Below, one piece after another: positions 42,128 through 49,566 of a stretch of DNA of 49,566 nucleotides. The translations under genes and the position numbers were made by a program. How positions within the stretch are numbered: position 1 is the first letter of the stretch; each line of letters begins with the position of its first letter. The stretch is from an uncultured Sutterellaceae bacterium (lineage in GTDB: Bacteria; Pseudomonadota; Gammaproteobacteria; Burkholderiales; Burkholderiaceae_F), in contig CADBTW010000053.1 in NCBI GenBank assembly GCA_902797695.1, positions 1 through 49,566 of the forward strand, given 5' to 3'. The notes beneath the pieces are model-generated. The model made no database searches, was not told where the DNA came from, and saw only the letters and a list, made by a program, of their open reading frames with translations.

Positions 42128-42272
42128 GATTCCAATTCATCCTACAAAAACCGTCAACAGCCGATCCCGGACCAAGGGAGCGGCAGGCCCTGCATTATCG
42201 CGCAGATCAAATCCCGGTGCTTGTCCGCATATAGAATTTTGTTCATCAATTCCTTAAGAAAGAGGCGGCCTC

Positions 42273-43133
42273 ATGGACTATCCACAGTTCACCCGGGAGA
42301 GCTCCGAAGAAGAGCGCGCGGAATTCATTCCCTTCCTGAAAAATCTCGGCAGGGCAGCGGCCGAAGTGATCATCCCGAATTTCCTTTCCGGAATCCACGT
42401 CGACGAGAAAAGCAACCACACCCCCGTCACCAAGGCGGACCGGGGGGCGGAAGCCGCCATGCGCTCGATGATCGAGGGAGCCTACCCGCTGCACGGGGTA
42501 TACGGAGAGGAGCTCGGGATAAAGGAAGCCTCGGGGCCGTTTCCCCGCTACCGCTGGATCCTCGATCCGATTGACGGCACACGGGCTTTCATTTCGAACA
42601 GCTTCCACTTCGGCAACCTGATCGCGCTCGAGCGGGATGACGGGAACGGGTTCGCCCCGGTCCTGTCCTCCGTGGCGTTCCCTGCGGGGGGCGTCCGGGC
42701 GATCGGCTGGAAGGGGCACGCCGAGCTCGCCCGCGAGCAGCTCGGTTTCAAGGCAGAGCGCCCGATGCACGTCCGCCCCTGTGGGAGGCTCGAGGACGCG
42801 ACGCTGCTCGTCACGTCGCACTGGACCACTCCCGAGCAGGTCGGGGACGGCAGGCTGCAGAGGCTTGTCGACCGCGCGAAGCTCTACCGGACCTGGGGCG
42901 ACTGCTTCGGGTACTTCGCCGTTGCCTCGGGCGGGGCGGATATCATGATCGACCCGGATCTCTCTTACTGGGACGTCGCGGCCCTGGTCCCGGTAGTGGA
43001 GGGCGCGGGCGGCGTAATCACGAGCGTCACGGGCGGAAACCCCCTCACGGGGAAATCCGCGGTCTGCACTGCGGGCGGGGCTCTCCACCGCGAGGTGCTT
43101 CGGCTTCTCGCGCTTCCTCCCGAGGAAAAGTAA
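42273..43133 (+). CDS. Inositol-monophosphatase family protein, probable histidinol-phosphatase
   Basis: A 286-residue Mg-dependent phosphomonoesterase of the IMPase fold. Visible motifs are VTKADRGAEAAMRSMIEGAY, GEELG, the metal-binding WILDPIDGTRAFI, WGDCFGYFAVASGGADIMID and the end motif YWDVAALVPVVEGAGG. RAFI after DPIDGT is characteristic of HisN-type histidinol-phosphatases, so HisN is the leading guess, but other sugar or nucleotide phosphatases remain possible. AGAGG precedes the ATG by 7 bases. Its last 89 bases overlap, in antisense, the end of the histidine kinase gene on the other strand. Confidence 0.82.
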   Translation: MDYPQFTRESSEEERAEFIPFLKNLGRAAAEVIIPNFLSGIHVDEKSNHTPVTKADRGAEAAMRSMIEGAYPLHGVYGEELGIKEASGPFPRYRWILDPIDGTRAFISNSFHFGNLIALERDDGNGFAPVLSSVAFPAGGVRAIGWKGHAELAREQLGFKAERPMHVRPCGRLEDATLLVTSHWTTPEQVGDGRLQRLVDRAKLYRTWGDCFGYFAVASGGADIMIDPDLSYWDVAALVPVVEGAGGVITSVTGGNPLTGKSAVCTAGGALHREVLRLLALPPEEK

Positions 43134-44478
43134 AGACCACGCGAAGGCCATGGGGCCGGACGTTCTCCGCCCGAATCGTGCCGCCATGGTGCTGGGCCGC
43201 CCGGCGGGCGATGGCAAGCCCTAGACCGTAGCCCGTCCCGGTCGACTGGTCGGAGCCACGGACTAACGGCTCGAAGATTTGTTCCGCCTCTTTTTCGGCA
43301 ACCCCCGGCCCTTCGTCCTCGACTGAAAGAGTGAGTTGCCCGGGCGGGAAGGCCTCCGCCCCAACGACGATCTTCCCGCCTTCAGGCGAGTAGCGCATCG
43401 CGTTGCGGAGCACGTTCTCAAGGGCATGGGCGATGAGGTCGCCGTTTCCTCGCATGAGGAGCTCTTCCTCCGGAAGCCGGCACTCAATCTTCAGGTTCTT
43501 CGATTCAGCCTCCACGGAAGCGGTATCCGCAATGTCCCAGACGATCTCGGAGAGATCAATCTCAGTCATCGGGATCGAAACGTCAGCGTCCAGCCTCGTA
43601 TAGGTGAGGAGATCTCCCACCAGCTCGTCCAGCTTCCTCACATCGAGCTCTATCCGGTCAAGCATCTTCGGAACGCTTTCAGGAGCCCTGCGCGCCAGGT
43701 CCACCTCGCAATTGATGCGGGCGAGCGGCGAGCGGATCTCGTGGCTCACGCTGTGGAAAAGCTTCTGCTGCCGGTCGAGCAGCTGCTGGATCGTTGCCGT
43801 GGCGAGGTCGAATCGCCTTGCCAGCTCGACGAGCTCCTCGCTGCAGCCATCGAGCGAGTCCGCTGTCCGCACGCTGAGGTCCCCGCCCGCGACCCGGATC
43901 ATTCCGTTCTCGAGCTTCCGGACAGGACGCGTCAGGCGCCAGGTTAGCGCGAGCGCGACCCCGCACGCCGCGACGAGGGAAATCAGGCAGGTGAGCCAAA
44001 ACGGCACGCCGTGCCGCGGGAAAAAGAAAGCGCGGGTCGTCTCCTGGAAATAATCCACAGGGGGCCGCGCGTTGAAGAGGAGGAGCTTCTGCCCCTCAAG
44101 CGTGATTTCGTGGAGCCCGAGCCTCTCGGGATGCTCCGCGTACAGGGTGCGGGCTTCGCGAAGCGTCTCCTCGGGGATGGCGTGCCCCGCAATGTCGTGG
44201 CCATCGCGGTCGACCGCGTACATTAGGATCCGGTGCGGTCCCGACTCCTGGCTGGAAAGCCACTTTATGAGCGCGTCACGGCCTCCGAGCGTCGCCACCT
44301 CGCGGACAAGCGTCGCCCGGTCCTCGTCCGGATAGTAGTGGAGGACCGTGTGCCTCGGGTACATGAGCCACCAGGTGAGGGCGAAGACAAGCGCCCCCGA
44401 TATCAGCATCGCGGCGACGAAGCCCGCGAAGGTTTGCCCGAAGATCGTGTTCAGGCGCCTTGGAAACGGGATCTTCAC
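43045..44478 (-). CDS. Sensor histidine kinase, OmpR-pair (CpxA-like)
   Basis: A 477-residue membrane kinase with a transmembrane helix at about 20-40, a periplasmic sensor region of about 115 residues, a second helix at about 160-180, a HAMP domain, the phosphorylated His246 in FHSVSHEIRSPLARI, and a HATPase domain (NVLRNAMRYSPEGGKIVVGA, DEGPGVAEKE, GYGLGLAIARRAAQHHGG). The two-helix layout and the adjacent regulator suggest a Cpx- or Rst-type envelope or ion sensor; the ligand is unknown. The start is 6 bases after the regulator stop. Its C-terminal tail after VVFTFPREE is encoded across the convergent HisN-like gene. Confidence 0.88.
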   Translation of the reverse strand: MKIPFPRRLNTIFGQTFAGFVAAMLISGALVFALTWWLMYPRHTVLHYYPDEDRATLVREVATLGGRDALIKWLSSQESGPHRILMYAVDRDGHDIAGHAIPEETLREARTLYAEHPERLGLHEITLEGQKLLLFNARPPVDYFQETTRAFFFPRHGVPFWLTCLISLVAACGVALALTWRLTRPVRKLENGMIRVAGGDLSVRTADSLDGCSEELVELARRFDLATATIQQLLDRQQKLFHSVSHEIRSPLARINCEVDLARRAPESVPKMLDRIELDVRKLDELVGDLLTYTRLDADVSIPMTEIDLSEIVWDIADTASVEAESKNLKIECRLPEEELLMRGNGDLIAHALENVLRNAMRYSPEGGKIVVGAEAFPPGQLTLSVEDEGPGVAEKEAEQIFEPLVRGSDQSTGTGYGLGLAIARRAAQHHGGTIRAENVRPHGLRVVFTFPREEAREAEAPRGGEPRPQCRPRISP

Positions 44479-44484
44479 TGGCGG

Positions 44485-45204
44485 CTACCTCTCGGCCTGG
44501 TCAAGAAGGGACATCTGATAGCCGAACCCCCGGATGCTTTCGATCACCAGGCGTCCTCCTGCTGCAGCCGAAAGCTTGCGGCGCAATGCGCTCACATGCA
44601 CGTCGATTGCGCGGTCGTAGCGCCCCATGCTGCGGCCAAGGACCTTCGAATAAATATCCGCCTTCGGCACCGGCTCCCCAAGGTGGCGGGCGAGCATCTC
44701 GAAAAGCGAGAATTCGGTCGACGTGAGGTCGACCGATTCCTTCCCCTCGGTCACCCAGACCCGGCGCTGCGCGGAGCTAAGCGTGAGAGGGCCGACGGAA
44801 AGGGACACCGATGACGGAGCGGACGCCTCCCCCCCGGTGCGGCGCAGGATCGCCCGGATTCTCGCGACCAGTTCCCGCGGCATGAAGGGCTTCGGGACAT
44901 AGTCGTCCGCCCCGAGCTCCAGCCCGATGATCCGGTCGGCGGGATCTCCGCGGGCTGTCAGCATGATGACCGGTATCTTGGATTTCTCGCGGATTTTCGC
45001 GAGCACCTCCGTTCCCCTCATTCCCGGCATCATCACGTCGAGGATCACGAGGTCATAATTTTCCTGCGAAAGCTTCCCCAGTCCTTCTTCGCCGTTCATC
45101 GCCGAATCGGGAGCAAAGCCTTCAAGCCTCAGGTCGACCTCCAAGAGCGAAACCAAATCGGCATCGTCATCGACTATCAGGATCCTGGGTGCGTCGGCCG
45201 CCAT
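44485..45204 (-). CDS. Response regulator, OmpR/PhoB family (CpxR-like)
   Basis: A 239-residue regulator with a receiver domain (ILIVDDDADLVSLLEVDLRL, phospho-acceptor Asp56 in LVILDVMMPG, conserved Thr/Lys in MLTARGD and YVPKPF) and a C-terminal winged helix (VDLTSTEFSLFEMLARHLGE, YDRAIDVHVSALRRKL). I use the ATG at 45204; the frame is open 11 codons further upstream. It is the first gene of a two-gene operon with the kinase. The target regulon is not visible from the sequence. Confidence 0.9.
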   Translation of the reverse strand: MAADAPRILIVDDDADLVSLLEVDLRLEGFAPDSAMNGEEGLGKLSQENYDLVILDVMMPGMRGTEVLAKIREKSKIPVIMLTARGDPADRIIGLELGADDYVPKPFMPRELVARIRAILRRTGGEASAPSSVSLSVGPLTLSSAQRRVWVTEGKESVDLTSTEFSLFEMLARHLGEPVPKADIYSKVLGRSMGRYDRAIDVHVSALRRKLSAAAGGRLVIESIRGFGYQMSLLDQAER

Positions 45205-45389
45205 GGTCCTATCCTCCGAAACGCGGCGCTTCCCCATTAGGCGGCGGCCGCCCAGCCGAATTTTTCACTTCCATTATCGCCGCTTTGGGAGGAAAACTAC
45301 GCGAGGAACAGGCGAACACAGTCCGAAGCCCGGGCAAATGCGCTTCCGAAGGTGCCTCGCGCAGGGGGCGGGCGCGGGTTTCCGTGCCT

Positions 45390-45395
45390 TATAAT
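45390..45395 (+). promoter_or_regulatory. Putative -10 element for the NarL-type regulator gene
   Basis: TATAAT on the plus strand, 143 bases before the start codon, with no recognisable -35 hexamer at the expected distance. An activator-dependent promoter would fit. The start of transcription would give a leader of about 135 bases. Confidence 0.4.
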
Positions 45396-45447
45396 TGCTG
45401 GAAAGTACATAGCGTCGGCAAGGGGGATCGCCCTCCGAGCGTTCTTA

Positions 45448-45523
45448 TCAGATGCCCGCAGCGCCAGGTCCCCCTGGCACCGATGCACCGCCATTATCTG
45501 ACCCGGCGCATTTTCCTGCGCCG
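45448..45523 (+). promoter_or_regulatory. Structured leader of the NarL-type regulator gene
   Basis: TCAGAT (45448-45453) can pair with ATCTGA (45496-45501), enclosing a perfect hairpin GCCAGG/CCTGGC (45463-45468 with 45473-45478). A second perfect seven-pair hairpin CGGCGCA/TGCGCCG (45504-45510 with 45517-45523) ends 14 bases before the start codon. The rest of the 333-base intergenic stretch 45205-45537 has no credible gene. Confidence 0.4.
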
Positions 45524-45537
45524 AAGACTGATTACAA

Positions 45538-46206
45538 ATGCCTGACAACACTATTACGGTTCTGCTTGTTGAAGACGACGCCGAAGTCCAGCGCCGCTTC
45601 CGGGATTCCATCAGCGCTGCTCCGTCGATGGCTGTCGTCGGCTGCGCCTCCACAAAGCGCGATGCGCAGCAGCTGATCGAAACGCTGAAGTTCGACGTCA
45701 TGGTGATCGACCTTGGGCTTCCGGACGGAAACGGAATCGACCTTATCAGGCTCGCCAACCGCCTGCATCCGTCTTCAGACATCATGGTGATCACGGTCTA
45801 CGGCGATGAGCAGCATGTTGTCAGCTCGATCGAAGCCGGCGCGACGGGCTACATCCTGAAGGAAGCGGAAAGCGACGACATTACCGGCCAGATCCGGCTC
45901 CTGCGCGGCGGCGGCTCCCCCGTGAGCCCGTCGGTTGCCAGAAGCGTCCTCCGCGCTCTCCAGAACCACACGACAGGAAGCGGCATTGTTCCCAATGCCG
46001 AGCCCAGTCCGCTCTCCGCACGTGAAACCGAGATCCTCCACCTGCTCGCGAAGGGCATGAGCTTCAACGAAATCGGCGAAATCCTCACGATTTCCCCCCA
46101 CACAGTAACGGCCCATATCAAGAAGATCTACCGCAAGCTCCAGGTTCATTCCCGCGGCGAAGCGGTCTATGAAGCGAGCCAGATGGGGCTCCTGAAGAAC
46201 AACTAG
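45538..46206 (+). CDS. Response regulator, NarL/LuxR family
   Basis: A 222-residue regulator with a receiver domain (VLLVEDDAEVQRRFRDSIS, phospho-acceptor Asp58 in VMVIDLGLPDGNG, conserved Lys in YILKEAESDDI) and a LuxR-type helix-turn-helix in the last 60 residues (PLSARETEILHLLAKGMSFN, ILTISPHTVTAHIKKIYRKL). No strong ribosome-binding site precedes the ATG. The adjacent kinase gene starts 38 bases downstream, so the two form a regulator-first operon. Target genes are unknown. Confidence 0.92.
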   Translation: MPDNTITVLLVEDDAEVQRRFRDSISAAPSMAVVGCASTKRDAQQLIETLKFDVMVIDLGLPDGNGIDLIRLANRLHPSSDIMVITVYGDEQHVVSSIEAGATGYILKEAESDDITGQIRLLRGGGSPVSPSVARSVLRALQNHTTGSGIVPNAEPSPLSARETEILHLLAKGMSFNEIGEILTISPHTVTAHIKKIYRKLQVHSRGEAVYEASQMGLLKNN

Positions 46207-46244
46207 GCCCCGAGGGACAGAACTGCCTCCGGGGGAAAGCGGCG

Positions 46245-47372
46245 ATGGAGCTGGGGCCCGTGCTTTTCTTCATCCTCTCGCACCTGCGGGACGTGGTTTT
46301 CGCGCTCGCTCTCGCGGGAGCCGCCCTTTCGTTCCGGCTCCTGCTGCGGGGAGCCCGCCCCCTGCCCGCCGCGTCCCTCGCCTTCCTAGCCGTGCTCGCT
46401 GCAGTGGCGAGCCCGGCCGCCTCCAGACCGTGGGCACTCTTCAGCATTCCGGGAGCGCTGATCCTCGCCGGATCTGCCGCCGCATCCGCCTTTTCCTTTT
46501 CCCGCCCCGGATTCCGATCCGCGTTCCTCTGGTGCGGAGCGGTGGCCTGGATTTCGGGACTCACCGGGCTTTTCCTATTCAGGACGCCGGTGCCGATGAT
46601 CCTGATCGAGGCCGCAGTCCTCGGCTGCGTGATCGCCTGGGGAACGGGGGAAGCCCGCGCTGCCGCAGAAGCCCGGCGCTCGGCACAGGAGGCCCTTCTG
46701 GAAGCCCGTTCAAGGCAGGCCGTGCAGGAAGCCGCGGCAAGGGCAACTGCCGAAGCGGTTTCACGCGAACGCAGCCGCTATATCCAGGACATGCATGACG
46801 GTCTCGGCGGGGAACTCGTTTCGACCCTCTCCGCCGTGAAGAACGGGGACACGGATCCCGCGAGGGTAATCAGCTCGCTCCAGTCATGCCTTGACCAGAT
46901 GCGGATCGCGATCGACGCGAGCGGCGTCGGGACCGAAGACTTCGGCACGGCGCTCGCGAACCTTCGCTACCGGATGGCTCCGCGGCTGAAAGCGGCCGGC
47001 ATCCAGCTGAAGTGGAACATCCTCGGCCTTCCTGACGGCCTTCCCATGGATCCGGCCCTGTCGCAATGCGTTCTCCGGGTTCTCCAGGAGTCGCTTACGA
47101 ACGCCATCAAGTACAGCCACGCGACCGAAATCCTCATGAAGGCCGAAGCCGGTTCCGCAGAATTCCGGATGACGGTTGAAGACAATGGCGTCGGCCTCGG
47201 GGAGAAAACCGCAGCACCGTCAGCCGACGGAAACGGGCTCGGGCTTCGAGGCATGAACCGCCGGGTCGCGGAAGCGGGGGGCACGCTTTCGATCACGGGA
47301 GGCGGCACGGGGCGCGGGGTCCGCATTTCGCTCACGCTGCCGCTCCCGCCTGCCGTTCGCGGCCAGGCCTAG
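46245..47372 (+). CDS. Membrane histidine kinase, NarX/DesK type (HisKA_3)
   Basis: A 375-residue kinase. The N-terminal 135 residues hold about five hydrophobic segments (for example [52 protein letters not shown]) with very short loops and no periplasmic sensor domain. A charged coiled coil follows, then the HisKA_3 motif [15 protein letters not shown] with His184, and a HATPase domain ([43 protein letters not shown]). This layout suggests sensing within the membrane, as in DesK, but the signal is unknown. Partner: the NarL-type regulator upstream. Its stop overlaps that of the convergent moaC (shared CTAG). Confidence 0.88.
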   Translation: MELGPVLFFILSHLRDVVFALALAGAALSFRLLLRGARPLPAASLAFLAVLAAVASPAASRPWALFSIPGALILAGSAAASAFSFSRPGFRSAFLWCGAVAWISGLTGLFLFRTPVPMILIEAAVLGCVIAWGTGEARAAAEARRSAQEALLEARSRQAVQEAAARATAEAVSRERSRYIQDMHDGLGGELVSTLSAVKNGDTDPARVISSLQSCLDQMRIAIDASGVGTEDFGTALANLRYRMAPRLKAAGIQLKWNILGLPDGLPMDPALSQCVLRVLQESLTNAIKYSHATEILMKAEAGSAEFRMTVEDNGVGLGEKTAAPSADGNGLGLRGMNRRVAEAGGTLSITGGGTGRGVRISLTLPLPPAVRGQA

Positions 47373-47872
47373 AGGGCCGGGGCCGCCGAATCCGTCACCC
47401 AGTGGCCGCTCTTGCCGCCGTCCTTGTCAAGAAGGCGAATGTCAGAGAGCACCATGCCGCGGTCAACCGCCTTGCACATGTCGTAGATCGTGAGCAGGCC
47501 CACCTCGACCGCCGTCAGCGCCTCCATTTCCACGCCAGTCTTTCCGTAGGTCTCGCATGTCACGCGGCAGACCACGGAGGAAGCCTCCTCGTGCAGCTCG
47601 AAGTCGGCCGCAACGCGGGTAAGCGGCAGCGGATGGCAGAGCGGGACAAGTTCCGAGGTCTTCTTGCTCGCCATGATCGCGGCGATTCGGGCAATCCCGA
47701 TCACGTCCCCCTTCTTCGCCGTTCCCGAAGCGATCAGCCTGAAGGTTTCCGGGTGCATCCGAATGAATCCCTGGGCCGTTGCCGTGCGATGCGTTACAGC
47801 CTTTGCTCCCACGTCCACCATGTGTGCCTGGCCGCTCTCATCGAAGTGCGTGAGCTTCCCTTCCTGAGTCAT
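47369..47872 (-). CDS. moaC: Cyclic pyranopterin monophosphate synthase
   Basis: With MoaA, MoaC makes cyclic pyranopterin monophosphate, the first intermediate of the molybdenum cofactor. The 167-residue protein has the family N-terminus [19 protein letters not shown], the [20 protein letters not shown] active-site segment and [17 protein letters not shown]-like residues (here [20 protein letters not shown]). I use the ATG at 47872 with AAGGGG upstream; in-frame starts further upstream (up to 47926) are possible. No other moa gene is close by. It is divergent from the M48 protease gene. Confidence 0.93.
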   Translation of the reverse strand: MTQEGKLTHFDESGQAHMVDVGAKAVTHRTATAQGFIRMHPETFRLIASGTAKKGDVIGIARIAAIMASKKTSELVPLCHPLPLTRVAADFELHEEASSVVCRVTCETYGKTGVEMEALTAVEVGLLTIYDMCKAVDRGMVLSDIRLLDKDGGKSGHWVTDSAAPAL

Positions 47873-47980
47873 CTGAAACATCCCCTTCATAACCAAATTG
47901 CACAATTTCGTCAGGCTTTCCGCCATCCGGGCTTTTTATCATAGACAGGTCAATTTGTCCTTCGGAAGAGTTCAGGGCTC

Positions 47981-49477
47981 ATGCTTCCTGCCAAGAAGAG
48001 AATCTTGCTCGCCGTTGCCGCCGCATGCCTTGCGGGGGCACCGCTAGCGCACGCGCAGTCCCAGATCAATCTCCCCGCGATCGGAGCTCCTGCCGGATCC
48101 GGCGAGCTGTCCCCGTCTGACGAGCGAAAAATCGGCGAGGAGTCGATGGTCCAGATTCGCGAAAGCCGGTACTACCTGGACGATCCTGTGCTGCAGGACT
48201 ACCTGATGCGGCTCGGCTACAGGCTGGTCGCCATGACGCCCTCGAGCAGCATGTATGATTTCCTTTTCTTTCCGCTGAAGGTCGGGGAAATCAATGCGTT
48301 CGCGCTTCCCGGCGGCTTCATTGCGGTATTTTCCGGGACAATCCTCGCCGCACAGGACGAGAGCGAGCTCGCAGGCGTCATCGCGCACGAAATAGCACAC
48401 GTGACGCAGCGCCACATCGCACGCATGTTCGAGCAGAGCAAGGGCAACGTCGCGACTGCCCTCGGATCCTTCCTCCTCGCGATTCTCGCTGCGTCCGCCG
48501 GGGGAAGTTCCGGAGGAGAGGCAGCCCAGGCCATCGCCGTCGGAAGCCAGGCCGCAATGATCGCGAACCAGCTGAAGTTCTCCCGAAGCGCCGAGCAGGA
48601 GGCCGACCGAATCGGCTTCCAGTCGCTCGTCCGGGCCGGGTACGATCCGAACGGCATGGCGCGGTTCTTCAAGCGGCTTCTCCAGAGAACCGGTCCCTAC
48701 GAGGCGAACGCCTCGGCCTATCTCTCCGACCACCCCCTGACGGTGTCGCGAATCGCCGACATGGAAGATCGCGCGAGAGCGCTCCAGATGCCTTTCAGGC
48801 AACGCGACAACTTCGACTTCGAGCTGATGCAGGCCCGGGCGCTCGCCCTGCTCGCCGACGGCACGGACGAAAGGACCGACGCGCGGAAGCGGTTCGAAGC
48901 CGCTCTTGCAAAGTCTTCAGCGCAGGACGCCGCCCCGCTTCATTACGGGCTGTCCCTCACCCTCGCCTCGCTCGGCGACGGGAAAGGCGCGCTCGAAGAA
49001 GCGGAAAAGGCTGCCCGCTCCGCGGGAAGGAAAAGCCTGGTCCTCGAACTGAATCTCGCAGAAGCCCGCTATCTCGCCTCCGAGGACAAGGATCCCGCAC
49101 TAAAGGAACTCGAGGCGCTTTCGGAACGGAACCCGCTCTCCGCAATGGTCGCGAAGGCTTACATTCGCGACCTCTATCTCCTCAACCGGCACTCGGAAAT
49201 CATCCGGTTCCTGAAAAAGCAGGAAGCGATCTCCCAGGAGAACCCGGACTACTACCGGTACCTCGCCCGCTCGCACGAGGCCCTCGGGCACCAGAGCGAG
49301 GCCTTCCAGGCGACGGGCCGCATGTACCGGCTCCTCGGCGACTGGAAGCTCGCGGCCTACCAGTTCAAGCACGCGCAGAACGCCGCTGACGGCGATTTCT
49401 TCACGATGAGCGAGATCGACGCGGACCTGCGGGAAGCCGAAGAGCGGATGAAGGAAAAGGAGAAGGAAGAGCGGTAA
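47981..49477 (+). CDS. bepA: M48 family metalloprotease with TPR domain (BepA-like)
   Basis: A periplasmic zinc protease and chaperone that, in E. coli, promotes LptD assembly and degrades stalled BAM substrates. The 498-residue protein has a signal peptide cleaved near AHA-QSQ (residue 25), the HEIAH zinc motif at 136-140, the third-ligand region SRSAEQEADRIGFQ at about 201-214, and a C-terminal TPR region from about residue 280 (YGLSLTLASLGDGKGALEEA, YYRYLARSHEALGHQSEAFQ). Length and architecture match BepA (YfgC); LoiP-type paralogues lack the TPR part. The promoter region is shared with moaC. Confidence 0.88.
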   Translation: MLPAKKRILLAVAAACLAGAPLAHAQSQINLPAIGAPAGSGELSPSDERKIGEESMVQIRESRYYLDDPVLQDYLMRLGYRLVAMTPSSSMYDFLFFPLKVGEINAFALPGGFIAVFSGTILAAQDESELAGVIAHEIAHVTQRHIARMFEQSKGNVATALGSFLLAILAASAGGSSGGEAAQAIAVGSQAAMIANQLKFSRSAEQEADRIGFQSLVRAGYDPNGMARFFKRLLQRTGPYEANASAYLSDHPLTVSRIADMEDRARALQMPFRQRDNFDFELMQARALALLADGTDERTDARKRFEAALAKSSAQDAAPLHYGLSLTLASLGDGKGALEEAEKAARSAGRKSLVLELNLAEARYLASEDKDPALKELEALSERNPLSAMVAKAYIRDLYLLNRHSEIIRFLKKQEAISQENPDYYRYLARSHEALGHQSEAFQATGRMYRLLGDWKLAAYQFKHAQNAADGDFFTMSEIDADLREAEERMKEKEKEER

Positions 49478-49487
49478 CGGGCAGGGC

Positions 49488-49566
49488 CTACGCATGAGAA
49501 TCGGCAGAAAAAAGCCTTGCCAGCTGCGTAAGTGAAAAAGTTGCGTCCCGGAATCTGGTCATCAGG
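49488..49566 (-). CDS. Possible 3' end of a convergent gene (partial)
   Basis: At the right edge one minus-strand frame is open from the window border to a TAG at 49488-49490. It would encode a C-terminus of about 25 residues, reading LMTRFRDATFSLTQLARLFS and ending SADSHA. It would converge on the M48 protease gene with a 10-base gap. The stretch is short and its third-position base use is less GC-biased than its neighbours, so it may be non-coding. Confidence 0.3.
   Translation of the reverse strand, partial: LMTRFRDATFSLTQLARLFSADSHA

Noticed and set aside
45475-45489. TGGCAC upstream of the NarL-type regulator as a sigma-54 -24 element
   Set aside because: The GC of the -12 element is not at the required distance (it comes at 7 rather than 10 bases), and the bases also belong to a perfect hairpin arm.
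1-49566. Insertion sequences, prophage, defence system or CRISPR array
   Set aside because: No transposase, integrase, phage structural gene, nuclease-helicase cluster or regular repeat array was seen; nearly all the sequence is occupied by conserved housekeeping and envelope genes.

Overview
The window is an ordinary, very gene-dense chromosomal segment of a GC-rich Gram-negative bacterium. Gene families and gene order point to a betaproteobacterium of the order Burkholderiales: glyS-plsC-ygjP, lptD-surA-rsmA, dusB-fis-purH, tolB-pal-cpoB, a TPR gene-lolB-ispE-tRNA-Gln-prs-rplY-pth-ychF, kdsD-kdsC-lptCAB-rpoN-rapZ, and aspS-DUF502-fmdB. Several genes that normally sit inside these blocks in Burkholderia or Bordetella are absent here (gmhB, pdxA, pepP/ubiH, ruvCAB, tolQRA, hpf-ptsN-hprK). 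This suggests a reduced, rearranged genome such as those of host-associated Sutterellaceae. The family assignment is an inference and was not tested by a search.

Layout. 1-1.7 kb: end of glyS, then plsC and a YgjP-type metallopeptidase. 1.7-6.3 kb (minus): lptD-surA-rsmA. 6.4-11 kb (plus): amgK-murU (cell-wall sugar recycling), dusB-fis, purH. 11.1-16.8 kb (plus): tolB, pal, cpoB, malic enzyme, scpA. 16.9-22.6 kb: metG and apbC, divergent, then an XRE-type regulator, ychF and a DUF523 gene. 22.6-28.4 kb (minus): pth, rplY, prs, tRNA-Gln, ispE, lolB and a TPR gene. 28.4-36.3 kb: mutY (plus), then the minus-strand Kdo/LPS-transport/sigma-54 run rapZ-rpoN-lptB-lptA-lptC-kdsC-kdsD and a crotonase-family gene. 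36.5-39 kb (plus): mtnA, a class II aldolase, an 80-residue protein and a BamE-like lipoprotein. 39.2-42.1 kb (minus): aspS-DUF502-fmdB. 42.3-49.5 kb: a HisN-like phosphatase, an OmpR-type and a NarL-type two-component pair, moaC and a BepA-like metalloprotease.

The dominant theme is the cell envelope: LPS assembly (LptD, LptA, LptB, LptC, KdsC, KdsD), outer-membrane chaperoning and quality control (SurA, BepA-like protease, BamE-like lipoprotein), lipoprotein insertion (LolB), Tol-Pal, and murein recycling (AmgK, MurU). The rest is translation and core metabolism. I saw no insertion sequence, prophage, CRISPR array or defence island.

The points most worth following are: an mtnA-aldolase pair that looks like a methylthioribose-phosphate salvage ('DHAP shunt') module behind a leader with competing helices; structured, terminator-bearing non-coding segments in front of tolB, the malic enzyme gene and a NarL-type regulator; twin-arginine-like signal peptides on TolB and two lipoproteins; a crotonase-family protein lacking both usual acidic catalytic positions; and the loss of hpf-ptsN-hprK between rpoN and rapZ.
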